From contig JBLHWM010000003.1 of the NCBI GenBank assembly GCA_047629095.1, positions 1-43,060 of the forward strand: 43,060 nt of DNA, given 5' to 3'. How positions within the stretch are numbered: the stretch's first letter is position 1; each line of letters starts with the position of its first letter. Shown piece by piece: positions 15,505 to 24,402 of this stretch. The notes under the pieces were generated by a model. That model searched no databases. It saw only the letters and a list, made by a program, of their open reading frames with translations, and was not told the DNA's origin. The DNA is from CALBMX01 sp047629095 (GTDB taxonomy: Bacteria > Planctomycetota > UBA1135 > GCA-002686595). The position numbers and the translations under genes were made by a program.

Positions 15505-17322
15505 ATGCCGATCCCAAGTCTAGCCCCCAGCCTCGCTACCGCAGACGTCCAACTCGCGGGTGCCTTCACCTGGATCGACTGGCTTGTCGTCGCCCTCTTC
15601 CTCGCCTTCACGACCTGGGTTGGCCACCGCAAGTCGGGCAAGCAGGAGTCCATCCGCGACTTCTTCCTCGGCGGCAAGAAGCTGCCCTGGTACGCCGTCA
15701 GCGCCTCGATCATCGCCACTGAGATCAGCGCCCTGACGTTCATCAGTCTGCCCTCGGTCGTCTTCAAGGACGCTGGCAACTTCACCTACCTGCAGCTTGG
15801 CTTGGTCGGTGCCCTGGTCGCTCGCTGCGTGGTAGCGTTTGTATTGATCCCGGCCTACTACGAGCGCGAGATCTACAGCCCCTACGACTACATGGCCAAC
15901 AGGCTGGGGGACCGGGCGCGCACCACGGTGACGGTGCTCTTTGCCATCGGTGGGGTCCTCGGCCAAGCCGCGCGCGTCTACCTGACCGCCCTGGTGCTGA
16001 TGATCTTGCTCGGCCCCCAACTGGAGCAGTTCGAGGTCTGGACGAACATTCCGCCCCTTGTGACCAGCGTGCTCGCCATCGGCACGGTTGCCGTCGGCTG
16101 GACCTGGATGGGCGGAATCGCAGCCGTGGTGTGGACGGACACGATCCTCTTCCTGGTCTTCCTCATCGGGATCTGCATCGCGATTGGGACCGTGGCGAGT
16201 CGTATCGATGGGGGTGTCGTTGAGATCGCGAGGCAGGGTTTCGAGGCTGGCAAGTTTCGGCTGTGGGACTTCGAGATGGACTGGTCGAAGCACTACACCT
16301 TCTGGGCGGCGCTGTTCGGTTGCTCCTGGTGGATGGCGGGCATGTATGGCACGGACCAGATGATGGCCCAGCGGTTCTTCTGTTGCGAGGGACCAAAGGA
16401 GGCCAAGAAGGCAGTGCTTGCAGCCTACGGATCCATGTTCGTTACGCTGTTGGTTGGCTTCATCGGAGTCTCCCTCTATGTGTGGTACGAGGCGCATCCC
16501 ATGACGGGCGGAGCCGCGGAGCTCTACGCGGAAAAAAACGATCACCTGATGTCCATCTTTGTCATCGAGCAGATCCCCATGGGGCTAAAAGGACTTGTCA
16601 TGGCGGGGGTTTTTGCCGCGGCGATCAGCAGTCTAGACTCGATCATGGCGGCCCTCTCCCAGACCCTACTCTCCGCCACATGGCTGCCTCGGCGCAAGCG
16701 GCAGATCGCCGCTCTCGCCGAGCAGGGCATCGCCATCGACGAGGCCGAGGAGACGCGCCACACCCTGCGTCTCTCGCGCTGGATGGTCCTGGGCTGGGCC
16801 GTCATACTCTGTGTGGTGGCGATCTGCATGGAGTGGGTCGACAGCCACTACCGATCCGTGCTTGACCTGGGGCTCTCCATGGCGACTTACACCGCAGGCG
16901 GACTGCTGGCCGGTTTCGCCCTCGCGTTCTGCCGCTTGCCCATTACGGGAAGAGGCTACGCCTACAGCGCACCTCTGTCGGTGCTCGTCGTCTTCTCGAT
17001 CTCCTGGCACAACCCCTACGCGCGTGCAGCGGTAGCAATTGGTGGAGTGCTACTGGTCTACTTCTACTTGCTTGGAGCCATCCAGCGCATGCAGACTAGC
17101 GTCGCCCCAAGGATGAGAATCATCGCCCAGGTCCTGCTACTCTTCGTCGGGGTCCAAGCCGGGATCTACCTGTCCGCCCACGGTGTTTGGATGGAGGGCG
17201 GAGAGACCAAGGTGCTCTCATTCCTGTGGTATCCGCTGATTGGAAGCCTTGTGGCGTTCTTTTTCGGCTGGGCCTTGGCGGATCCGGCGCCGCGAGGTGG
17301 ACCCGCTGGAGCGGAGAAGTAG
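15505..17322 (+). CDS. Sodium:solute symporter (SSS/SLC5 family), substrate unknown
   Basis: An inner-membrane Na+-coupled transporter. The 605-residue product has about 13 hydrophobic segments. After the first (WIDWLVVALFLAFTTWVG, about residues 23-40) comes the SSS landmark DFFLGGKKLPWYAVSASIIA then TEISALTFISLPS, followed by the YEREIYSPYDYMANRLG loop. TM8-like AAAISSLDSIMAAL carries the Ser residues used for Na+ binding in this family. ATG 15505 is chosen because it starts just before the first membrane segment; ATG 15469 and an upstream in-frame start at 15427 are alternatives. The substrate (sugar, sialic acid, other) cannot be told from the sequence. Confidence 0.85.
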   Translation: MPIPSLAPSLATADVQLAGAFTWIDWLVVALFLAFTTWVGHRKSGKQESIRDFFLGGKKLPWYAVSASIIATEISALTFISLPSVVFKDAGNFTYLQLGLVGALVARCVVAFVLIPAYYEREIYSPYDYMANRLGDRARTTVTVLFAIGGVLGQAARVYLTALVLMILLGPQLEQFEVWTNIPPLVTSVLAIGTVAVGWTWMGGIAAVVWTDTILFLVFLIGICIAIGTVASRIDGGVVEIARQGFEAGKFRLWDFEMDWSKHYTFWAALFGCSWWMAGMYGTDQMMAQRFFCCEGPKEAKKAVLAAYGSMFVTLLVGFIGVSLYVWYEAHPMTGGAAELYAEKNDHLMSIFVIEQIPMGLKGLVMAGVFAAAISSLDSIMAALSQTLLSATWLPRRKRQIAALAEQGIAIDEAEETRHTLRLSRWMVLGWAVILCVVAICMEWVDSHYRSVLDLGLSMATYTAGGLLAGFALAFCRLPITGRGYAYSAPLSVLVVFSISWHNPYARAAVAIGGVLLVYFYLLGAIQRMQTSVAPRMRIIAQVLLLFVGVQAGIYLSAHGVWMEGGETKVLSFLWYPLIGSLVAFFFGWALADPAPRGGPAGAEK

Positions 17323-17326
17323 CGCC

Positions 17327-18463
17327 TTACTTGGCGGCGACTTGGCGATCGAATTCTTCGCGCACGCGCTCTAGAATCTCGTCGTAGTTGTAGGCGCCAA
17401 GGGTCAGGGTTCCGCGCTTCAGGTTGACCTTCTTCGCGCCACACCAAAGGCCGATGTCGGCGTCGTCGGTCTCGCCGGGACCGTTCACCCGGCAGCCCAT
17501 GACCGCGATCGTGATGTCCTCTTCCAAGGCGTCCGCAGTGATACGCTTGATGTCCTGGGCAAGGTCGATGAACGCCTCGTTTTCGACGCGCGAACACGAA
17601 GGACAGGAGATGATGTTGAGCCCCTCAAAGAAGCCCTTGGGTACCGAGCGGAAGCGTCCGTTCTCGATGTCGTGGATGATCTCGCGACCGGTCTTGATCT
17701 CAAGTCCCTTGTCTTTGAAGGGCACGGTCAGGGAGACGCGCAGGGTGTCGCCGATGCCTTGGGACAGGAGCTGCTCGAAGGCGATGCGCGTCTTGATGAT
17801 TCCGTCGGGCGGCATGCCCGCTTCGGTGACGCCCAAGTGAAGGGGCACGTCCGGGCGCGCGGCCGCAAAGCGCGTGTTCGTATCGATCACAATACGCGGG
17901 TCCGAGTCCTTGATCGAGACCACGTAATTCACGAAGCCCAGGTTGTCCAAGAGCTCGCAGTGGTCCACGGCCGAGGCGACGATCGCCGATGAGCGGCCCT
18001 GCTCATCACCCGCAAACTTTGCCAGGTAGTCTGGCGCGATGGAGCCCGCGTTGACGCCGATGCGAATCGCGCAGTTGTGAGTCGTGGCCGTTTCCACGAG
18101 GTAGGCAACCTTGTCCGCGATCGAGCGCGACTTCTCGTGGTGGTGCAGGTGCCCCGGGTTGTAGCGGATCTTGTCCACCAGAGGCGCGACCTCGGTGGCC
18201 AGTCGGTAGTTCTCCTGGAGGTCCACGGAGAGGCGCGCGTCCGTGCCCGCGCGGATTTCGCGCAGGGCCTCGACGTCGGCTGGCGTGTCCGTGGCTATGC
18301 GGATCAAGTCCGCGCCCGCTGCCTCGAGCAGGCGTACCTGCTGCTTAGTCGCCTCCAGGTCAATCGTGCGCGTTGCAGTCATGCTCTGAACGGCAATCGG
18401 GGCGCTGCCGCCGATGGCCAGGTCGCGGACGTAAATCGTTCGTGTCTTGCGCTCGGGAATCAT
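17327..18463 (-). CDS. ispG: 4-hydroxy-3-methylbut-2-enyl diphosphate synthase IspG (GcpE)
   Basis: IspG is the penultimate enzyme of the MEP isoprenoid pathway, a [4Fe-4S] reductase converting MEcPP to HMBPP. The 378-residue protein starts with RKTRTIYVRDLAIGGSAPIA then VQSMTATRT, typical of the TIM-barrel domain. The C-terminal domain carries the cluster ligands: ISCPSCSR (CxxC, about residue 270) and VMGCRVNGPGE (Cys about 313, with the conserved Glu at the end). Length and motifs are those of bacterial IspG. It has no link to the flagellar genes. A TGTAAAAT -10-like element lies just upstream (18471-18478). Confidence 0.96.
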   Translation of the reverse strand: MIPERKTRTIYVRDLAIGGSAPIAVQSMTATRTIDLEATKQQVRLLEAAGADLIRIATDTPADVEALREIRAGTDARLSVDLQENYRLATEVAPLVDKIRYNPGHLHHHEKSRSIADKVAYLVETATTHNCAIRIGVNAGSIAPDYLAKFAGDEQGRSSAIVASAVDHCELLDNLGFVNYVVSIKDSDPRIVIDTNTRFAAARPDVPLHLGVTEAGMPPDGIIKTRIAFEQLLSQGIGDTLRVSLTVPFKDKGLEIKTGREIIHDIENGRFRSVPKGFFEGLNIISCPSCSRVENEAFIDLAQDIKRITADALEEDITIAVMGCRVNGPGETDDADIGLWCGAKKVNLKRGTLTLGAYNYDEILERVREEFDRQVAAK

Positions 18464-18508
18464 GGTCGTGATTTTACACCGGCGCGACTAGGAAAGGGAG
18501 CCCGCCCT

Positions 18509-19759
18509 ATGCGAGGATCCTGTATGAAAGCAGGAGTAGCGATTGTGGGCAGTGGGATTCTCGGCGCGTGGACCTTGGTAGAGGCTAGCCGTAGGGCCCA
18601 TCCCCTGAGCGGGCCGGCGATGCTGTTGGACGGGGCCCAGTCTGGCGCTCACGTGCCGGCCCCCAGCGGCCTGGCCTCCGAGGCCTTCGTGCACGCGAAC
18701 TTGGCCGGCCTCGCCAGACACGGCATTGAAGTCGCCGCGAACTTTGAGACCAGCGTCGGCCGCAAGATCCACTTTGGCCGCCCGGGGGCCCTGGTGCTTG
18801 GTTTGGACGAGCCAGGGCGCGTCGTCGAGCAACTGGCCGAACGCCGTATCGAGGGTGCCTCGGTCCTGGACGCGGCCGGTGCCCAGCGGGTCTTCCGCGG
18901 CATCGAACTCGGCCAGGGCGAAGATGCGCTGTGGCTGGCGTCCGCAGCACACCTCGATCCACGCACCTACCACTCCCAGCTGCTCGATCTCGCCCGCACC
19001 CTTGGAGCGATCACGAGGTTCCGGGCCGGGGTCCAGAGCCTGCGTATCGAAGGTGACCGGGTCACTGGCCTGGAGACGGCAAAGGGCACCATCGAGACCG
19101 AGCGCGTGATCGTGACCTCGATGCAGGCCCTCGAGCAGCTCATGGCCACACCAGTTTTGGCCTCGAACGGCGCCTGCTCCGCGTTCCTCACCGAGCTTCA
19201 AGAGACGACCTCAACGACCTCGACGGCTAGCCAGAGCTTCACCTCGCCCCTTGTGGCCGACGACGCCGGGCTTGATCCTAGCCAGCCGGGCCTCGTGGCG
19301 GACATCTTCGCGGACCCCAGCAAGCTCGAGTCCTACTTCACCCCAAGCGAGGCCCCGACCTACTCCCACCCGGCTCTCGTCGACCTCGCCGCGGGCACCC
19401 AAGTGGCCTGCGCTCCCGCAGCGGGACAGCTGCACTTTACTGGAGTCGGCGCCATGGAGCCCGAGCTAAGCGGGGGAGCCCTGCCCGAAGAGCCACTCGG
19501 CTGGCTCATGCGCCGCCTACCCTTCCATGGGGACAGCCCCAAGCCGGAGGCGGGCCCCACCAAGATCCAATCCCGGACCAGAACGAGCGGGCTGCCGATC
19601 GCCGGCAAGGTCCCCGGTATCGAAGGCCTGTTCCTAGCCATCGCATCCCAAGAGCGTGCGATCGAACTCGCCCCAAGCCTTGGGGAGGGCGTAGTGCAGC
19701 TCGCCTTTAATGAGCCCCTTGTCGCCTTCGACGGGCCGGGCCTTGGGCCTCTTAGTTAG
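18509..19759 (+). CDS. FAD-dependent oxidoreductase (DAO-like)
   Basis: The 416-residue product begins with a Rossmann dinucleotide-binding motif, AIVGSGILGAWTLVEASRR (Gly-x-Gly-x-x-Gly, about residues 10-28). It has the layout of the D-amino-acid oxidase/glycine oxidase superfamily, including a mid-protein RTYHSQLLDLARTLGA segment and a C-terminal GLPIAGKVPGIEGLFLAIAS region where DAO-family enzymes close the FAD site. No membrane segments. The substrate is unknown. ATG 18509 is chosen because it follows a good Shine-Dalgarno sequence (GGAAAGGGAG at 18491-18500) by 8 nt; the frame is open further upstream only as antisense of ispG. Confidence 0.75.
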   Translation: MRGSCMKAGVAIVGSGILGAWTLVEASRRAHPLSGPAMLLDGAQSGAHVPAPSGLASEAFVHANLAGLARHGIEVAANFETSVGRKIHFGRPGALVLGLDEPGRVVEQLAERRIEGASVLDAAGAQRVFRGIELGQGEDALWLASAAHLDPRTYHSQLLDLARTLGAITRFRAGVQSLRIEGDRVTGLETAKGTIETERVIVTSMQALEQLMATPVLASNGACSAFLTELQETTSTTSTASQSFTSPLVADDAGLDPSQPGLVADIFADPSKLESYFTPSEAPTYSHPALVDLAAGTQVACAPAAGQLHFTGVGAMEPELSGGALPEEPLGWLMRRLPFHGDSPKPEAGPTKIQSRTRTSGLPIAGKVPGIEGLFLAIASQERAIELAPSLGEGVVQLAFNEPLVAFDGPGLGPLS

Positions 19760-19838
19760 GGGCCCCTTAATTGAAGGGGGGTTGCTAGGCTATCTATCCG
19801 CTTGCTTCCAACTCCCTTGACCGGACCCCGAGCTCCCC

Positions 19839-22160
19839 TTGAATTTGACTCTGACGACTGGCCAGGCCCGCTGCTTGGCCTTCTCTGTTTTGGCCCTCAT
19901 CGCATCCTGCTCCAGCGGGGCTGATCCATTGCAGCCGAGCTTTGGCCGGCTCGAGCTCGACCCCAAGCAGGTTGCCGTTCAAGCACCCGAATCCGTGGTC
20001 TTCTTTGCCTGGGGAGACGGCGAGCTAGACACATCGACCTGGTCGATCGTCGCCGAGGACTCGCGCCTAGCCAATCACGGCAACCAGCAGGCTTTGATGC
20101 TGGATCGGACTCAACTGCCCGTGGAGCTGCGCATTCCCGTTTCCTTCAAGTACGGGGAGAGGATGGCCGTGGAGATCGAAGGCCAGGGCGGCCCCCTGGA
20201 TGCTCTGATCCAAGTCGTGCTCTACCAAGGCGAGCGCAAGGTTGCGAGCCAGTTTGGCAAGCTGCGAAAGGGGAAGAACAAGGAGAAGGGGTTGGTGCTC
20301 TTCCCCCAGGTCTTCGAAGACGCCGAAGCCGTGGAGTACGTCTCGATTTTATTGCCTCGCTCGGGCCGCCCCTTCTACTTGACCAAGGTTTCGATCTCTA
20401 CCAAGCCCACCGGTTTTTCCCTCGAAGAGCAGCTCTTTGGCGGCTTCGAGCTCGTGAAGATCGAGGGCGATGCCCGCCGCGCCATGGCCCTCGTCGAAGG
20501 CAGCGTCTTCGCGACCCAGGTCGACAACCAAGGTGTGGGGGACTCGTTGCAATTCTCCTTCGGTCAGACGGAGCAGCTTGAGCAGATCGGTATCGATGGC
20601 CACATCGAAGTCACGATCAGCTCGCAAGATGGAGTCGAGGGGCCTTTCACCTTTCCTCTGCTCGTCGCGACGGAAGAGCAGTCCGCCGACAACCCTCGGC
20701 GGTGGCTCGGAGCGAGTATCCCTCTGGGCGATTTCCCCCTAGGCACATTGGACGTGAGCTTTGCCCTCACCTCCTCCTACGGCAAGGCAACGTGCCTGCT
20801 AGAGCAGCCCCGCCACGGCGTTCCAACCAAGCTCTCCAAGACTGTTCTGCTCGTCACTTCGGACACCCATCGCTCGGACCACCTGGGCTTCTTGATGGAA
20901 GACGGAGAGCTCGAGACCCAAGCTATCGATAAGCTGGCCGGCGAGGGCTTGGCGTTCCTCAACGCGCTGTCGAGCATCAACAACACCACACCGTCTCACG
21001 CGGCATTGATGACCGGACTTTCGCCCAGGGACACGGGCCTTGTGGCCAATGCTCGGCGCCTGTCCGACGAGGCGCCGACCTTGGCTGAGGCCTTCCGCGA
21101 CCTGGGCTACGCGACCTTGGCGTCGGTCAGTGCGACCCCCGTGAAGTACGAGCTCTGCAACCTAGGCCAGGGTTTCGACCGCTATGGCATTCCGGCTACC
21201 GGAGTGCAAGATGCCGACGAGACGATTGGTCGCATGCTCGACTGGCTTGAGGACTACGAGGGCCAGCCCGTCTTTGCCTGGGTCCACGTCTTCGACGCCC
21301 ACGGACCCTATGAGCCGCCGACTGAGCTGGCGGAACTCTATACCGATGGACAGAAGCCCGGTGGACCGAAGCCCGGTGAGCTGGACATCGCTGCGCCTTG
21401 GGATCCGAACCTGACGGACCCCGATCATATCGAGGGCTTGTACAAGGGCGAGATCACCTACCTCGACGGATACCTCGGCAAGCTCTTCGACCTGCCGCGT
21501 ATCAACCAGGGCGTCATCGCTCTGACAGCTGACCATGGCGAGGTTCTTCGCAAGGGGCCGGGTAGGCCCTATGACCATAGGGGGTTGAGCCTCAACACCT
21601 TGGCCGTGCCCTTGATTCTCAAGGCGCCCAGTATCGCCCCCGGCGAGCAACGGGGGGATCCCGTGCGCCAGGTGGACATCGGTCGCACCCTCTTGGATCT
21701 TACCGGCAACAGCGGCACCGCCTTTCCTGGCCGCAACCTCATCGAAACCGTAATCGAGGTGGACCAACCAAGGTTTGCCATCGAAGCCAACGGGCTGAGT
21801 GCGGCCGTGATTACCAAGAAGTGGATGCTGGTCTTGGCCATACGCGAGGTGCCGGCGGGCGAGGAGGAAGTTGGCAGTCCCCTGCACTCGGTACTTCTGT
21901 ACAACGTGCAGGAGGACAAGTACTGCGTGGAGGATGTTTGGAAGCAGAACCGCGAGATGACCAAAGCCCTGCGCAAGCTACTTCTCGATTGGCTCGACGC
22001 TGGCCAGGGTAACCAATGGATCGCCAGCGATGTCGTCGATGCGGAGACCATCGCGAGGGACCTTGCGAACCTCGGCTACCTCTCGATGGACGACTCTGAG
22101 GACTCCGAGTGGTTTGATCGATCCTGCACCTGCGATTGGTGCGGCGAGTTCAGTGAGTAA
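19839..22160 (+). CDS. Lipoprotein of the sulfatase/alkaline-phosphatase superfamily with a Thr nucleophile site
   Basis: The 773-residue product has a signal peptide with a good lipobox (LIASC, Cys24), so it is likely anchored in the outer or inner membrane facing outward. Residues about 25-325 are beta-rich and unassigned. The sulfatase fold starts near 330 with VLLVTSDTHRSDHLGF (metal-binding Asp). At the nucleophile motif C/S-x-P-x-R it reads T383-T-P-S-H387, so Thr replaces the formylglycine Cys/Ser and His replaces Arg. HVFDAHGPY and LTADHGE supply later metal ligands. Thr nucleophiles occur in phosphotransferases of this superfamily, so a phosphodiesterase or phosphoglycol-type transferase is as likely as a sulfatase. 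The start codon is TTG at 19839. Confidence 0.75.
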   Translation: MNLTLTTGQARCLAFSVLALIASCSSGADPLQPSFGRLELDPKQVAVQAPESVVFFAWGDGELDTSTWSIVAEDSRLANHGNQQALMLDRTQLPVELRIPVSFKYGERMAVEIEGQGGPLDALIQVVLYQGERKVASQFGKLRKGKNKEKGLVLFPQVFEDAEAVEYVSILLPRSGRPFYLTKVSISTKPTGFSLEEQLFGGFELVKIEGDARRAMALVEGSVFATQVDNQGVGDSLQFSFGQTEQLEQIGIDGHIEVTISSQDGVEGPFTFPLLVATEEQSADNPRRWLGASIPLGDFPLGTLDVSFALTSSYGKATCLLEQPRHGVPTKLSKTVLLVTSDTHRSDHLGFLMEDGELETQAIDKLAGEGLAFLNALSSINNTTPSHAALMTGLSPRDTGLVANARRLSDEAPTLAEAFRDLGYATLASVSATPVKYELCNLGQGFDRYGIPATGVQDADETIGRMLDWLEDYEGQPVFAWVHVFDAHGPYEPPTELAELYTDGQKPGGPKPGELDIAAPWDPNLTDPDHIEGLYKGEITYLDGYLGKLFDLPRINQGVIALTADHGEVLRKGPGRPYDHRGLSLNTLAVPLILKAPSIAPGEQRGDPVRQVDIGRTLLDLTGNSGTAFPGRNLIETVIEVDQPRFAIEANGLSAAVITKKWMLVLAIREVPAGEEEVGSPLHSVLLYNVQEDKYCVEDVWKQNREMTKALRKLLLDWLDAGQGNQWIASDVVDAETIARDLANLGYLSMDDSEDSEWFDRSCTCDWCGEFSE

Positions 22161-22201
22161 GGGCTTGGTCACTACCTGGGGCCCCGGTCGGCGTTAACGC
22201 G

Positions 22202-22239
22202 CCGAAGGGAAGCCGCGCCCAAGCACGTCTTCCCTCCGG
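22202..22239. terminator. Hairpin between convergent sulfatase-like gene and fliN
   Basis: 11-nt arms (22202-22212 with 22229-22239) pair at 10 of 11 positions with a 16-nt loop. The element lies between the two converging stops and has no T tract, so it is a probable bidirectional 3'-end structure. Confidence 0.45.
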
Positions 22240-22271
22240 GCGACTCCTCTCGAAGTCGTTGTAGGCCTGGG

Positions 22272-22637
22272 CTAGTCCGTCAGCACGGCCGTGATGCGCA
22301 CGCCGTAGCGGTCACCAATGGTCACAATCTCGCCGTTGGCGACGATCTTTCCGTTGACGAGGATGTCCGCGGGCTCGTGGGCATCGCGATCAAGTTCGAG
22401 CAGCGTTCCAGGGCCCATCTTCATGAGCTCGGAAAAGGTAGAGCGTGTTCGGCCAACCTCGACGGTCACCTCGACACCAACTGCAAGCAGCTGCTCAAGG
22501 CCCATGGCGCCCTCGCCACCTCCGCCCGCTTGCAGTTGTTCGAGCTCATTCACTTGGGCGTGAACGGCGTCGGTTGCTTCGTCAATTTGTGCGTCGATGG
22601 TCTCGACCTCTTGGACGGTTTCTTCGTTGTCAGACAT
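22272..22637 (-). CDS. fliN: Flagellar motor switch protein FliN
   Basis: FliN forms the lower part of the cytoplasmic C ring with FliM. The 121-residue product has an acidic, helical N-terminal 45 residues and a C-terminal SpoA domain: LLAVGVEVTVEVGRTRSTFS (about 50-69), LMKMGPGTLLELDRDAHEPA (about 71-90), then DILVNGKIVANGEIVTIGDR-YGVRIT. This is the FliN consensus over its whole length. It is the last gene of the long minus-strand train, 3 nt after fliM. Confidence 0.95.
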   Translation of the reverse strand: MSDNEETVQEVETIDAQIDEATDAVHAQVNELEQLQAGGGGEGAMGLEQLLAVGVEVTVEVGRTRSTFSELMKMGPGTLLELDRDAHEPADILVNGKIVANGEIVTIGDRYGVRITAVLTD

Positions 22638-22640
22638 AGA

Positions 22641-23600
22641 TTAGATCTCTCTTTTGGGCGGGTCGAAGACTTCGAGCACACGCACGGCGAGGCGCTCAAA
22701 ATTGCGACCGAGTTGACCGCGGGCCACGGGTTCGTGTCCGACGTTTACGGTAAGGTGGGTCGAGCGGATGGGGCTCAACGGAAGAATGTCACCGACCTCG
22801 AGGTCGAGTAGCTGCCTAAGCGGGACCTCGACCGAGTCGAACAGGGCACGCATCTCCACGGGGATGTTCTCCAAGTGGTGGGGCGGCGTCGATGCGAGCT
22901 GCTCCTCTTCCTCTTCTACATCCTTGGAGTGGAAGCCGGGTAGGTACAGAGTCAAGGTACTGGTTCTGCCGAAGGCGATCAGCTCTAGGTCGACGCAGAG
23001 TCGGTGGTCGTCGGCATCAGCGCCGGCGTCCTCCCAGGATCCAATGTCGTCTTGCTTCTCGGCGACCATCATGTCGTCGACCTCGAACTTGAAGACCTGG
23101 GCGAGGGGCGAGATGATGGCTTCGATTAGACGGCCGAGCACCTTGCGTTCGATGTACGAGAACTCACGATCCGATTCGGGCGCATTGTCATCTTCGTCGT
23201 CACCATCGGCATCGATGTGAGCCATTCCAAGGGCAGCTTGCACACAATCCAGGGCCGGCTCTTGGGTCCAAGAGACCCAGCCGGGGGCGCCTTGACTCTC
23301 GAAGCGCGCGATGACAAACGGCTGGCGAATTCCTTCGAATAGGCCGAGCGCTGTCATCTCGCGAACGCTGGTCGGCTCCAGTTGGAATTCCGCCGGCAGG
23401 ACTGCTTGTAGGGAACGCTTGAGTCGGGGGATCGAGATTCGAAGGGTGGCGTCGAGCTTCTTGATGACCTCGAGGCTCAGGCGCTTCGGTACAGCAAAAT
23501 CACGCTCGGTCACGTCCAACGGAGTGTTGGTCGCGCCGGTATCGTCCGTCATCGCATCGGCGATTGCCTGGACTTCTTCGGGATCTAGCTGGTTGGACAT
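22641..23600 (-). CDS. fliM: Flagellar motor switch protein FliM, with divergent CheY- and FliG-contact motifs
   Basis: FliM links FliG to FliN in the C ring and normally binds phospho-CheY. The 319-residue product is of standard length. The C-terminal SpoA domain is clear (VPLRQLLDLEVGDILPLSPI then VGHEPVARGQLG, about residues 258-305), and the middle domain contains ISIPRLKRSLQAVLPAEFQL and REFSYIERKVLGRLIEAI. Two key motifs are unusual. The N-terminal CheY-binding helix reads LDPEEVQAIADAM instead of the L-S-Q-x-E-I-D-A-L-L type. The GGxG loop that contacts FliG is replaced by an acidic stretch (about residues 128-144). It is followed by fliN after 3 nt. Confidence 0.92.
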   Translation of the reverse strand: MSNQLDPEEVQAIADAMTDDTGATNTPLDVTERDFAVPKRLSLEVIKKLDATLRISIPRLKRSLQAVLPAEFQLEPTSVREMTALGLFEGIRQPFVIARFESQGAPGWVSWTQEPALDCVQAALGMAHIDADGDDEDDNAPESDREFSYIERKVLGRLIEAIISPLAQVFKFEVDDMMVAEKQDDIGSWEDAGADADDHRLCVDLELIAFGRTSTLTLYLPGFHSKDVEEEEEQLASTPPHHLENIPVEMRALFDSVEVPLRQLLDLEVGDILPLSPIRSTHLTVNVGHEPVARGQLGRNFERLAVRVLEVFDPPKREI

Positions 23601-23610
23601 AGAGGGCGGA

Positions 23611-24390
23611 CTACTGGACCAAGAAGGTCTCTTTGAGGATCTTGCGGATGCGTCCCTTGACGCCGACTTTGAGCTCGCCGACGAACTCGGGGCTTGCTTC
23701 AGTTACGTTTAGGTAGATGAAGTTGCCATCTTGGTTCGTGACCATCAGGTCGATCTCGTTCCCGTTGAAACCAACGGAGTCACCCTCATCCAAGCGCAGG
23801 GTCTTGGCAGGGCCATCCAAGTAAAGGGTGTGATCTTCAAAGCGCCCACGCAGGTTCGCGCGGATCGTCGAATCGCCAGGCTTGAGCCCACTCGTGGAGT
23901 CGGCCGCGTAGGGATTGGTGGTGTCGCCGATGTGCACAGGGAAGAGAATCGGATCCAGCCCGTCGCGGATCTCCAGCAGAAACGCATCCTTGGATTCGCT
24001 GCTCTGGACCATCGCTTTGGTCTTGGTTTCGCCCATGCTGATCAGCCGGTGCCGGATGAGCGAGTTGAAGTGCGCGCCTTCGTCGGCGGCGTTGCGAGCT
24101 GTGAAGTAGGCAGGGTCGTAGGCGTCGAACTCGGCATTCAGCTTCATCAGCATGTAGGTGTTGCCCTCGGGAGTTGCGAGGTTGACCTGCATGGTGTCCT
24201 CCATCAAAGGAAGCACGCTGGGACCTTGAAACTGGGGAATCGGCTCGATAGCTGGAGCGCCCATGGTGGCACCGAAATAGGCGACTCCCACGAGCACAGC
24301 CATGCCGCCACCGAGGAAGAGCCCTTTCTTGCTCTTCTTCTCGGTGCCGTTTGGGGCGCCGTCTTCGGGTACTTCTTTATCGTCTGCCAT
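23611..24390 (-). CDS. fliL: Stator-associated protein FliL with a long C-terminal extension
   Basis: FliL is an inner-membrane protein that surrounds stator units. The 259-residue product has a charged cytoplasmic N terminus, one membrane helix (about residues 26-44) and the FliL periplasmic domain: MQVNLATPEGNTYMLMKLNA (about 67-86), then HFNSLIRHRLISMGETKTKA and KDAFLLEIRDGLD (about 105-145). FliL usually ends near there; here another 110 or so beta-rich residues follow, resembling nothing recognised with certainty. It lies between motB2 and fliM, the common location. Confidence 0.85.
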   Translation of the reverse strand: MADDKEVPEDGAPNGTEKKSKKGLFLGGGMAVLVGVAYFGATMGAPAIEPIPQFQGPSVLPLMEDTMQVNLATPEGNTYMLMKLNAEFDAYDPAYFTARNAADEGAHFNSLIRHRLISMGETKTKAMVQSSESKDAFLLEIRDGLDPILFPVHIGDTTNPYAADSTSGLKPGDSTIRANLRGRFEDHTLYLDGPAKTLRLDEGDSVGFNGNEIDLMVTNQDGNFIYLNVTEASPEFVGELKVGVKGRIRKILKETFLVQ

Positions 24391-24402
24391 GGTGTTCCTA
24401 AG

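Noticed and set aside
15520..16545. 341-codon minus-strand frame opposite the symporter
   Set aside because: His/Asp/Gly/Glu-rich mirror sequence of a membrane protein gene; no domain.
18077..18508. Upstream extension of the FAD oxidoreductase frame
   Set aside because: It is antisense to ispG and lacks dinucleotide-binding sequence; the Rossmann motif starts right after ATG 18509, which has a good Shine-Dalgarno sequence.
21351..21382. Short tandem repeat (GAAGCCCGGTG twice) in the sulfatase-like gene
   Set aside because: Two in-frame copies encoding a Lys-Pro-Gly loop; too short to be a mobile or regulatory repeat.
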